From assembly GCA_004352715.1 (NCBI GenBank), contig SCFE01000021.1, positions 1,308,474 through 1,372,473 of the forward strand: a stretch of DNA of 64,000 bases, given 5' to 3'. Position 1 is the first letter of the stretch; every line of letters begins with the position of its first letter. The notes below the pieces were generated by a model, which saw nothing but the letters and a program-made list of their open reading frames with translations, was not told the DNA's origin and ran no database searches. Position numbers and translations under genes: made by a program. The DNA is from Hofstenia miamia (lineage: Eukaryota; Xenacoelomorpha; Acoela). This document shows positions 10,790 to 21,429 of the stretch, piece by piece.

Positions 10790-11550
10790 TCACTAGGTTT
10801 AGGCATAAATTTAAAGAAAACTCAAATTTAAACTCAGATATGAGACAATGGAATAATGTGTTCTGAAATTGTTTGAAAAGATTCATTCTTAAGCAAACGT
10901 TTCAAAACCATGGATTGATTCCAAATGCATTGATTTAATTGAACAAAAGAAACAGAATTGGAAAAATTTCATCAATTTTCAAACAAAGGAAAATCATAAT
11001 GCCTATAAAACTGCACGAAATTCATGCAATGTTGCTATAAGAAAAGTAAGAAATAGTTATTCACGTTCAGAGTATCAAAATCTTTCATCCCAAAAATATA
11101 AATGGGATTTCATTAACAATTTATTGAATACAAATAACATGAAAACTGAAAAAAATAGAAAAAATATATTATAAAGATAAATCCATCACGAATAAAAAAG
11201 AAATCTGCAATGCAATGCCTTCAATGAAGTTTTCTAAATTTAGGAAGCTACAACGGTATGAATGTACCTTTTTTTCTTATTAAAACTAAATCAACTCCTT
11301 CCTCTTTCTTCTTTCATTTTACAACTAAATATGAAATCATAAAGTCGATACATTGCTTAAAAAACAAATACAGAAGATCATCTTTAATACCAACTTGGCT
11401 TCTAAATCTTACAGCCGACTTAATAGCTGAACTTATATGTTACATCTTAAGTGTCTGTATAAGACATTCCTTTTTTACAGACGAATTCAAATTGGCAAAT
11501 ATAACGCCACTATTTAAAAAAGACGATTATGAAGATTGCTTAAGTTATAG
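10790..11550 (+). pseudogene. LINE fragments: C-terminal tail then EN-RT linker and RT start
   Basis: 10790-10905 translates to a LINE C-terminal segment (DMRQWNN...LILKQTF-like). From 10906 the frame changes to the linker between endonuclease and RT (PWIDSKCI, ARNSCNVAIRKVRNSY). At 11258-11550 the start of the RT domain appears (FKLANITPLFKKDD, then SYR). The coding sequence stops abruptly at 11550, where an antisense LINE begins, and resumes at 13626 with ISKLFERILFNQIK. This is therefore the 5' half of an interrupted RT. The first piece is probably a separate, older LINE copy. Confidence 0.75.
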
Positions 11551-13625
11551 ATAAGATAAGATAAGAGAATCTTTATTCAGAAAAATGTTAACAATTAAAT
11601 AACTGATAATTTATCTGAATTGTGTCATTAAATTCACAAAAACGCATATATACAATTCACATAAATTACAAAAGAAATCTTCCAAGCTATGGATAAATTA
11701 CTATAGTGCTATTTTAATAAGGAATTATAGTATAGTCATTGTTATAAAATTTGTATCCTAGCCATGATTTTACAAAAATATATTTTTGCTTAAGGAAGAT
11801 TTTTAAATGCTGTTTAAAAGATTTCAATTTTTCAATATTTTTAATTTCTTTAGGTAGCGAATTCCATGTTCGAATGGCGACATTAATGAAGGATTTCTTT
11901 AAGACGCTTTTCTTATACTTAACAAATGTAAAAAGCTATGATCTTGAATTCTATTTATGAGTAAATCCCGGTATTTTAATGGTATAATAAGGTGGTAGGT
12001 TTCTGATTAGCTTGAAGAATGTCAGAAGGGTCTTCAATATAACCAGTTGTTTTGGAAAATGAATTGACCTAATGTACTGTTTGGTTTTCGATGAGTTTTT
12101 CCTTGTGATATTTAATGCCCATCTTAATTGAATATCAAGTTTTTTATAAAGCACTTCGCTTAGGTCAGTTTAAATAAACTGTTTGCGTAATTAAGGTGAC
12201 TCATGATGAAAGCATGGAAGAATTGAATTATCGCACAAGGTGTAATTGCCTAACTACTAGTGTCATACTTTTTATACCTATAGCTAATTTTCTAACTATT
12301 AAATTGATGTGACAGTTGAATTTTAGCTTTGTGTCAATAGTTATTCCTAGGAATTTTTATTCGGCAGCAAAATACAAAATTCTGTTTTAGCTTCATTTAT
12401 ATCCAACTTGTGCATACAAAAGTATTTTGACAATTTGTTACAATTCAATTCTATAGATTCCGCTGCTAGGTGCATTGATGAATTATCGCTGAAATGCAAG
12501 TGTCATCGGCATATTGGATTAAATTGCAATTAGTTATAGAATGCATGTCATTTACATAAATACTAAAAAGAAGAGGACCTAGAATCGTACCTTGAGGTAC
12601 CCCATTGTAAATCGGTAACAATTCTGAAAAAATATCATTTAATTTAACTCTCTGGAATCTTTTATTGCGGTAACTAGTTATCAATTGCTTACTATTACTA
12701 GAAAATCCTAAGTAAGATAGTTTTTCAATTAGAATGTTATGATTAATCGAATCAAAGGCTTTTGAAAGATCTAAACAAGATATAGCTACAAATTTATTAG
12801 ATTCAAGTGATGCTCTCCAAGTTTCACTAGCATTTATTAGTGCATCAGTTGTTGAGAAATTTTTGCGAAATCCAAATTGCGTGTTTGATAATAAATTATA
12901 CTTATTTAAATGTTCAGTTATTTGATTATGTAATAATCATTCGAATATTTTCTTATTGGAGAAGTAATTGAGATTGGCCGATAATTAGTGGCAATTGATG
13001 AATCGTTTTTCTTAAAAATAGGAGTAATGTGAGCAAGTTTTAAATTATCTGGGAAGTCATTAAATTTTATGCATTCATTCAATCACCTCTCCAATNAAAA
13101 GAAGAGGACCTAGAATCGTACCTTGAGGTACCCCATTGTAAATCGGTAACAATTCTGAAAAAATATCATTTAATTTAACTCTCTGGAATCTTTTATTGCG
13201 GTAACTAGTTATCAATTGCTTACTATTACTAGAAAATCCTAAGTAAGATAGTTTTTCAATTAGAATGTTATGATTAATCGAATCAAAGGCTTTTGAAAGA
13301 TCTAAACAAGATATAGCTACAAATTTATTAGATTCAAGTGATGCTCTCCAAGTTTCACTAGCATTTATTAGTGCATCAGTTGTTGAGAAATTTTTGCGAA
13401 ATCCAAATTGCGTGTTTGATAATAAATTATACTTATTTAAATGTTCAGTTATTTGATTATGTAATAATCATTCGAATATTTTCTTATTGGAGAAGTAATT
13501 GAGATTGGCCGATAATTAGTGGCAATTGATGAATCGTTTTTCTTAAAAATAGGAGTAATGTGAGCAAGTTTTAAATTATCTGGGAAGTCATTAAATTTTA
13601 TACATTCATTCAATCACCTCTCCAA
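11551..13625 (-). mobile_element. antisense LINE copy inserted in a LINE; contains a duplicated assembly segment
   Basis: Read on the minus strand, it starts within the RT domain (LAHITPIFKK near 13570), continues through NGVPQGTILGPLLFSIYVND and the catalytic YADDT (12466-12684) to the C-terminal region (11951-12154), and ends at 11551 in TATCT repeats. It is 5'-truncated and has stops. The 529 bp at 13097-13625 repeat 12568-13095 with one visible difference, with a single N at 13096 between them; this is most likely a false duplication at a contig join. Insertion seems to have removed about 20 bp of the host LINE between SYR and ISKLFER. Confidence 0.8.
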
Positions 13626-14043
13626 TCAGCAAATTATTTGAACGAATTCTTTTTAATCAAATTAAAGAGCATTCTTAAAAACATGATCTTTACTCCAAAA
13701 CACAACATGGTTTTCATAAAGGTATTTCTACCAGCAACGATAGATGATAATGAATACTCAGCAGTAGCTTGCTTAGACCTTTCAAAAGCATTAGATTCGA
13801 TTGATCATGACATGTGGCTATAAAATGTTAAATTTCTAGGTTTTTCTAATGATAGTATGGGTCTCATTTCTAGTTACTTGTATAATCGTATGCATCAAGT
13901 AAAGCTTAGTGAATCTTTTTCAGATTGGGTTTATACTAAAAATGGAGTCCCACAGGGAACAATTTTGGGTCCCTTACTATTTAATATTTATGTAAACGAT
14001 TTGTCCGATTTAACAACGTGTGACGTTATACACTATGCCGATG
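13626..14043 (+). pseudogene. continuation of interrupted LINE RT up to YAD
   Basis: The frame resumes as ISKLFERILFNQIKEHS, then a stop, a QHGFHKG segment, CLDLSKALDSIDHD, NGVPQGTILGPLLF and HYAD. Those last bases fall in the RT catalytic box, exactly where the P-element-like transposon begins (14044). The rest (DTILFNSNKS) is found at 19624 onward, on the far side of that transposon. A stop at about 13674 and frame changes make it a pseudogene. Confidence 0.8.
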
Positions 14044-14215
14044 CGCGGACTCCGAGATAAACACACTGGACTGGAACAATAATTAATCGGCTATTTTAAA
14101 CAACCAATTGAGGGCTATTGCTAATTGGCTCGAATGGATTAATTTCACGATTACACTAGCGCAAACAGAAAGTCATCACGCCTGTGACTCATTTCTAATT
14201 GCAATTTCAATCAAC

Positions 14216-14455
14216 ATGGTTAACTCTTGTGTAGCTCCTGGTTGCTCGAGCGGATACAGATCTTACAAAAAAAGGATTTTACATTACATTGTTTCCCGTT
14301 AAAGGACAAAGATCTCTTTTCAAAATGGCTTCACAATCTGCCAAGCCGCAGCTTTGTTCCCAATTCAAATTCCCGATTATGTAGCAAGCATTTCACTGAG
14401 AATGATTTTGTGAAAGCACGCACTGATTCAGACAAATGTCGAGCAACTAAGAGAG
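14216..14455 (+). pseudogene. THAP zinc-finger exon of P-type transposase, frameshifted
   Basis: The start MVNSCVAPGC carries the first Cys pair of a C2CH THAP domain. After a frameshift in the A-run near 14268, the second frame gives HCFPLKDKDLFSKWL and then SRLCSKHFTENDF, the Cys/His pair and the typical end of the motif. A good 5' splice site (GAGAG|GTAAGT) follows at 14455/14456, so this looks like exon 1 of a spliced transposase gene. THAP domains give these transposases sequence-specific DNA binding. Confidence 0.8.
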
Positions 14456-15765
14456 GTAAGTTTTTACTGTAAAAACTATATTCCATTCCAATTTATTTAG
14501 AGATTTTACTTAAGATAAAGCCTTGATTTAAACCAAAAATCTATGGATTTCTTTAAATATTTTGTTATATTTTGTAATTTTTTAGTTAAAAATAATTTCT
14601 TTTATATGACTTCATAGTTTTATGAGCTATAATGCTTAAATATTTACCGCGTGTTACCGCGTGCTATGAATTTGGTTAATTATGTAAAGTTATCGATCTA
14701 TATCGATTATATTTTAACCTTTTCATGTATTTTATTGCATTTCTCATCATTTTTTACCCTCTAGTAGTATTTATTTTGTCCGCGTGCTCCGCCTGCATTC
14801 GCGTGGCGCTATTCTGCACCTTCGCCATAGTTTATATTTTATGGTTTCCATTAAGTTATCTTAAACATTTTAAAGTATATATTTTACTGTTTAACACTTA
14901 CCTTCTCTAATGTCCTTAACTGACTGTCAAATTTAAATGCAATGTGGACTATTATTTACTAAAATTATATTGCAATTGTGTATAGTAAACAATGATAACA
15001 AACTAAGGACTATTTGAATTTTATTTTTGAAATGTTGTAGTTAATACTTAAGCAAGCTTAACTTTACATCTGTTACTAATTAACACTATATGTAGAAGAG
15101 CCAATTGGTCAATTGTTCCATTTATAAAAATATATTTGGAATAGAATTTCCATAAATCTTCTGACTTTTAGTAATTTGTAAGTAAAATTTTTAAATATAA
15201 CGCTTAGAAAGTTCAGGTATTTCTAGACCCGCACTGTCCTTTCCATTTAAATTGTTATAAGGAACTCATTCATTTATTCTTTGATAAACAGTTGTATTTA
15301 AAATTATTATACAAATAATAAGTTTTACATTTCGAAGCAAGCAATGACACGACTTTTTTATTCAGACTAAATGAACTCAGAGCATTCAATTAGCTAGTAC
15401 TTTTTCATTTCAGTTAGTCTGAATTAAGTAAACAATGCCCCTATGCCCCTAATGTAGGAACTAATTGAACTTATTAATTAATGAGTAAAAGAACTTCTGC
15501 TTCAGTAACAAGTATTTTTTGGTTGGATATAAAACACTACTAGTCTGTAACTTCTATTAAAATTCACAATAAATTGATTTTTTGTATTTTATTTGTCATT
15601 GTGTGTGAATCTATTTCTTTCAAAATTATTGTGTTATTTTTATGCTTTGTATTTGATTAATGAATACTTATTATTTATTTATTAAGCAGTCAAAGGAGAA
15701 TGATACTACGAAAATAAGCCGATACTACGCAATTTCCTAATTTGTACCATTATTTAAATATTCAG

Positions 15766-15930
15766 CCAACAAACCCACGTCAAACTATATTAGCAACATC
15801 CTCAAAGCGACATGAAAAAGAAGTAAAGACACTAGAAGAACTGTGCAGCGAATTTCTTAATAATCACCTTGTGAAGGATCTGCAAGAACTACACTTTAAA
15901 ATTAAATCGACATTGTTGCCCTCGGGTTTT
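15766..15930 (+). pseudogene. putative second exon of the THAP transposase
   Basis: It is preceded by TATTCAG (AG at 15764-15765), a plausible acceptor. The frame then reads through PRQTILATSSKRHEKEVKTLEEL and FLNNHLVKDLQELHF, a charged, helical segment suited to the coiled region that follows THAP in P-type transposases. It becomes hydrophobic and AT-rich after about 15930. The exon end is uncertain. Confidence 0.45.
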
Positions 15931-16049
15931 ATTATCAGTTATATATTATGTTCATATAATTTTACATACTTCAGTATTTATCTAACTACCTTAAGTCCAA
16001 AAAAATTCTTAATTATTTCTCAATTATTGGTGCTTTATTGAAGGAATAC

Positions 16050-16977
16050 ATCATAAAATTCTTAGAAACTTGTAATAATGTCGTTATTACGAATTTTGAA
16101 TTACGCCTCTTGTTCTCGTCTTGTTCTCTCAATGTTATCAGAAGTTTAACAGATGTTTAATATTTTTGCTTTTTTTATGTTTTTTTCTGATGATATGTTC
16201 ATCACAGATTCTTTAAATTTTTTAATTCATTATTCTGTTATTCTTCTGATATTCTTTTGTAAACTTTTCACAGATGAAGCACATTCGAGCAGAGTAGAAT
16301 TTTATATTGAACTAATTAAAAATTCACATGTTAACCACAATCAGCGCTGATATTCATCATCTTTTAAACATCTTAGATATGTGCTGCATTCTTGTAGTGT
16401 TATCGTCTATGAATCTCTCATTAATAGCTTTTTACTTTCACTATCTACACAATAGCTACAACACAATATCAGTAAAGGAACAGCAAATCTTGATGTTAAG
16501 AAGTTCCTACAGCTCCGTGCCTCCAAATTACGTGACCAAGAAAAAATTGTAATAATGTTAGGAGAATAGAAGTAGTCATCCCAACATCGCCACTATTATA
16601 ATGGTATGCTTCAGGGTTTCACCAGTAATGGAGAATTAGTGTGGACCTTACATTGTTTTATGATATCATTTTGTAGTTCAAATGTCAGAGATGTTGTGCA
16701 GATGTTGCCTTGTTGTAAACTTGTCAGCAAATCATTAGTGAACATGTTTCTTGAGGTGTACAAGTTGCTTATTAGTTGCTTTTTTGTAGTTGTTTTGAAT
16801 CTTTGTTGACAATTTTATTATAAACCTAGTTTTGTGATCCTATACTAATTCTATCAGATGAAAATCTGAATATCCTCACTAAATTCTTAAGTTGTTTTGA
16901 TGCTTGGCTGTCTTCTTGCAATCATGAGCATATAATGACTCATGAAACACTCACGGATGTAGCAACGCTGTAGCAAG
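16050..16977 (+). pseudogene. diverged, internally deleted copy of the transposase mid-region
   Basis: The sequence parallels 17045-17790 (for example SSRVEFYIE then HVNHNQR, and GFTSNGELVWTLHCF) with scattered differences and frameshifts. At about 16835 it jumps to sequence matching 18498-18630 (LTHETFT region), so the intervening catalytic part is missing. It ends at the single N at 16978. It could be a separate deleted P-like copy or a diverged allele placed in tandem; the level of divergence favours a separate copy. Confidence 0.6.
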
Positions 16978-17093
16978 NGTCCTACAAAATCCTTAATTAT
17001 TTCACACTCATTGGTGCTCTATGAAAGGAATGTGTCATAAAATTCTTTGTAACTTGTAATAATGACGTTATTGCAAATAGTGAATTACGCCAC

Positions 17094-17795
17094 TTGTTAC
17101 AGTCTAGTTCTCTAATCATCTCATATGTTTCAGAGGTTTTAAATATTCTTGCTTATCATAAGTCTTCTTCTGATGATAAGTCCATCTCAGATTCTTTAAA
17201 TTTTTTAATTCATCATACTGCTGATCTTCTTACATTGTATTGTGAACTATGCACAGATGAAGCGGTTTCTAGCAGAGTAGAGTTTTATATTGAACAAATT
17301 AAACTTTCACATGTTAACCACAATCAGCGCTGATATTCATCATCATTGATAACACTTAGCTATGTGGTGCATTCTCATAGTGCTAACGCCTATGAATATC
17401 TCCTTGAAAGGGATTTACTTTCACTACCTACACCAAGATATTTACGCAAAATCAGTAAAGGAACTGCAAATCTTGATGTTAAGAAATACCTTCAGCTCCG
17501 TGCTTCCAAATTAAGTGACCAAGAAAAAATTGTAGTTATGATAGGAGATGAGATTTACTCATCCCAACAATGCCAATATTATAATGGCGGGCTTCAAGGT
17601 TTAACCAGTAATGGTGAGTTAGTCAGGACCATGCATTGTTTTAAGATATCATCTTGTAGTGCAAATTACAGAGATGTTGAGCAAATGTTGCCTTGTTGTA
17701 AACTTGACAGCAAATCATTATTGAACACGTTTCTTGATGTGTACAAATTGCTTATTAGTTGCAATTTTATAGTGGTTTTGATTACCATACTGTAA
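17094..17795 (+). pseudogene. P-type transposase, catalytic-region segment
   Basis: Two frames joined by stops give SSRVEFYIEQIKLSHVNHNQR and then, at 17346-17795, SANAYEYLLERDLLSLPTPRYLRKIS followed by VVMIGDEIY. This matches the P-element/THAP9 layout, in which a (F)DE-x-Y box near the start of the RNase H-like fold holds the first catalytic acidic residue. It then reads LQGLTSNGELVRTMHCF and breaks off. The stop between the parts and the missing intermediate exon show that it is inactive. Confidence 0.75.
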
Positions 17796-18393
17796 ACAGA
17801 GCTTTGTATTCAATTTTAGGCAATGGAGCTTTGCTGCCATGTGTAAGTTTAAAGCCATTCGATATTGAAAATGAGCAGTTCTTTCTTTTGTTTGACTCTG
17901 TGCATAATATAAAAATATATACAACATATTTCAGAGAAAAAAATTGTTAGATTTTCCTTCATTTGTAACTTTAGTCAATCATTTACAGCCAATTTTGATC
18001 ACATTATTAAGTTGTATGAATAGAAAAACAAAAGTCTCTAAAAATTGCACATGAGCTTAGTCCAATTTGCTTTAATCCTAAAAATATTCAAAGGGCTTCC
18101 ATAAAATTCGCTCTAAGTATTTTCTGTGAAAGTACCTTAGCAGGACTAAATATTACAGCATTTCAGAAAACTTGGAATTTCAAGGTACAATAACATTCAT
18201 TGAAATCTTTCTTCAGTTATGGAAAATTCANTTTAAAGCCATTCGATATTGAAAATGAGCAGTTCTTTCTTTTGTTTGACTCTGTGCATAATATAAAAAA
18301 TATATACAACATATTTCAGAGAAAAAAATTATTCTAAGTATTTTCTGTGAAAGTTACCTTAGCAGGACTAAATATTACAGCATTTCAGAAAAC

Positions 18394-19158
18394 TTGGAAT
18401 TTCAAGGTACAATAACATTCATTGAAATCTTTCTTCAGTTACGGAAAATTCAAAATATTAAGACTCCTTTTAAAGGATTGCATCATCGTGATAAGTTTTG
18501 TGATCCTATACGAACTGTCTCAGATGAAAATCTCCATTTCCTAACTAAATTCTTAAGTTGGATTGATGCTTGGCAGTCTTATTTCAATTATGAGCATAAA
18601 CTGACTCATGAAACATTTACGGCTGTAGCCACTACGTGCAAGGCAACTGTTTTACTGACGCAGCATCTGCTTGAAAAATATAAATTTGAATACGTTTTGT
18701 TAGGAAAACTGCAGCCCGATAATTTTGAATCACGCTTTTCTACCTACCGTCAACGATCTGGTGGAAATTACATTGTTTCCGTAAAACAAATTTTTGAAAC
18801 GGAGAAAACTATTAAGGTTATTTCATTGCTTACAAAATCTGGTTTCGATTTAAGGTATTGTGATAAACAGATTACATCATTAGAAACCACACAACCTTGT
18901 TCAAATAATGAAAATCTTCAAGAAATTATATCTGTAATTGAATTTGATGTTATAGATAATATTTCAAATGTTGATGAAAACATTATTTATTATGTTGCAG
19001 AATATATTTCTTTTGGACTCTCAAAGCAGACATCATGTGATTTCTGCAGACAGCTTCTGACTAATTCGTCGGATAAACTTGATCAATTTGATGATTACTT
19101 TTCTTTGATTGATCGCGCCGCCTTAAGAAATCTCGATTTTATGTTTATGAAATCGTAA
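18394..19158 (+). pseudogene. P-type transposase, C-terminal segment
   Basis: A 254-codon open frame contains LSWIDAWQ, LTHETFTAVATTCKATVLL, then LLGKLQPDNFESRFSTYRQRSGGNYIVSVKQIFETEK. The GK-x-Q-x-D-x-x-E-x-RF-x-x-YRQ-x-SGG block is a hallmark of the C-terminal half of P-element and THAP9-like transposases and includes a conserved acidic residue. The frame is intact, but the upstream exons are broken. The stretch 18232-18448 repeats 17849-18230 with about 165 bp missing, separated by one N, so two alleles may have been placed in tandem here. Confidence 0.85.
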
Positions 19159-19622
19159 TTTCTGTTTGGCACATCTTTCAGCAACTTTGTTCTCAATCTT
19201 TACTCGTAAGTCATGTTCTTAATGAATCTTGTCCATCTGATTTCTTTCTAAAGATCTGCTCAGCATTTTCTGAAATGCAACATTTAGAAATGGAATCTTG
19301 CAGTATTTGTTGTAAAGTATTTTTTAAACTTATTGTAAAAAAGGCATTTAATTGTTTTATGCAAAATTTTGTAAGAGAAAAAAACGCAGTTTTGTACAAT
19401 TCAAAAGGAATTGCAATGCAAAAAATAAACAAGTTTAGTTAACTTATTTTCTTTATTAGAGTTATTTTTTGTAATATTTTTTTTTGCTTTAAACATTATT
19501 ATATGCCTAAATCAAAATAAATGGTTTATTAGAGCAGTAATTCTCGTTTTTACCAGCAGCCCTCAATTGTCTGTTTACGTAAATATTTGTTCCAGTCCAG
19601 TGTGTTTATCTCGGAGTCCGCG

Positions 19623-19740
19623 GCCAATGATACAATATTATTTAATTCTAATAAATCTCCCGGAAAGCCATTCAAAATCTCGAAAAAAATGTACTTCTCT
19701 CACTAAATATTTATGAGGCTCAAGTTTACACTGCTATAGT
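19623..19740 (+). pseudogene. remaining LINE RT sequence after the P-like insertion
   Basis: NDTILFNSNKS at 19627 onward completes the YADD-T box split at 14043. A short decayed continuation follows until similarity is lost. Confidence 0.7.
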
Positions 19741-21199
19741 GACTAATATATATGGTCATTTCATTACATGTTTTTGTTAGCTATATCACACATTATTTAG
19801 TTTGCATGCTTACCAATGTTTGCATACATTGGCTGACTAATTGAGGTTTACATCATGTTTGTGATAATGCATTGCTGACTAATAATTTTCCTATCATAAA
19901 AAAATTCCTTACGTTTCTATTGTTTAACCAGCTCTATGTACAAATTTAATTTGTTTTGGGAATCAATGCATTACATGCAAAAAGACTTGTTTTTCAAATA
20001 CATTGTTATTTCATTGTAAAAAATTCCACAATATTTGTCATATTGACGCCTGTCATTACAAGCGTATGATATATAGACTTACATGATAAAAACAATTTTG
20101 CTTTCCAAAAGATTATACATGCAATATCGCTAGTAGGATTTATACATATACAATGCTGCTTTCATTAATACACTCTTATTACGTTAGTTTTACACAACAA
20201 TCTTTTCTTTGCTTTTATTTTTCTGTTTATATGGATTTTCGTGGGATGCACATATTTGTTGGCTGCTACATTTTTGTTGGCTTTGCACGTAATTTTTTGG
20301 GTTGTACACATTTGTAGACTGTTACATTTTTTCTCAACTTTGCACGTTTTTCACTTTATTTGGTTTATGACTTTACATGACTGTATACATTTACATGGTT
20401 TTCCACTTTCCACAGCTTTGATGTCTGCACGTTTTTCACTTTTATTTGCTTTATAACTTTTGCATGGCTGTATATATTACATGGGTTTTCTGCTTTTGAA
20501 ATTTAATGCGTGAAAAAGATGACACATTCATTATTCATAGTTAATGAAGATTTTTTCCATCAATAGATATCATTTCCAATTGTTAAATTTGTAAACCTAT
20601 GATGCATTCACCATTCTAAATGTATAAATGTTTGTAAATAGTGTATTATTCACATGCAAAAAATACAGACACATGGTATTTAAAAGATAGAATTTCAAGA
20701 AAATTACAAAGCAATATTTTTACATAGCAAAAACAATGTCTATAAAATCACTTAACCATAACAAACACTGCTGACTTGGAAAAATTTAACACATGTTCTT
20801 TGGTAAATATCATCCAAATGACACAAAATAAAGCAAAAAATAATATGTATAATTTATAGTTTCAGTAAACTACTAGTTATAAAAAGAAGTAAATTAAACA
20901 GAGCAATAGTTGTAATTGGCATTACACCAGTCAATTTCTGACATGGCATTGTTGGTTCAAATTCAACCTATCCAAAGTATTCCTCATTTTTCATGGCTTT
21001 AGCTAAAAAATTGATAATTTATATAAAATATACGCAAGAATAAAAATAAATCCAAGAAAAAAAATATGTATTTTACATCTTCTAAATATAATTATACATC
21101 AAATTTTAAAACAGTCCTTGGCTTACAGCCAAAATATTTGTTCTCACATCAATGAACTTTAACTCCAATTAACATTTAAAACTGTGATCAAGCTCAATG
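19741..21199. other. AT-rich DNA, nothing recognised
   Basis: No coding sequence is supported. Around 20230-20480 a loosely repeated TTTGCACGTTTTTCACTT-type string occurs several times. Confidence 0.5.
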
Positions 21200-21295
21200 T
21201 GAATAGCATTGTGGGAGGAAGAAACAGTTGCCATTTTCCAAGCAATATGAATAGCTTTGTGGGAGGAAGAAACAGTTGCCATTTTCCAGAGCAAT
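21200..21295. repeat. 48-bp tandem duplication within a short minus-strand ORF
   Basis: Two 48-bp units (21200-21247 and 21248-21295) are nearly identical. On the minus strand they lie in a 77-codon ORF (21194-21427) and give a repeated 16-residue ENGNCFFLPQ-type peptide. The unit is a multiple of three, so the frame is kept. The ORF (LPVGKQLTI...TKYSPVV...LPQSYS) has the rhythm of a small OB-fold-like segment seen in some transposon-associated proteins, but this is only a weak impression. Confidence 0.55.
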
Positions 21296-21429
21296 TTTTA
21301 CCACAGGACTATACTTTGTTGGAGTTTGGTACAAATTGTGTATTGTAAGCTGTTTCCCAACAGGTAACTCAAAAAGATATGTATTGTCCATGACGAGCTT
21401 CTTCTGATACTGAGTTAAGTTTGCCAACT

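Larger units (their letters stand above)
14044..19622 (+). mobile_element. P-element/THAP-type DNA transposon
   Basis: The terminal inverted repeats begin CGCGGACTCCGAGATAAACA at the left; the right end at 19587-19622 is the reverse complement over about 35 bp. The flanks show a 7-bp target duplication, GCCGATG before and GCCAATG after, with one mismatch (P elements make 8 bp). A sub-terminal match (CAATTGAGGGCT at 14105 against AGCCCTCAATTG at 19557) is also inverted. The interior encodes an N-terminal THAP finger, a central region and the C-terminal P-type transposase, all on the plus strand. The apparent length is inflated by joins at 16978 and 18231. Confidence 0.85.

Noticed and set aside
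20230-20480. Possible CRISPR-like or minisatellite array of TTTGCACGTTTTTCACTT strings
   Set aside because: Repeats are irregular in length and spacing, the context is a eukaryotic genome, and no unit could be defined.
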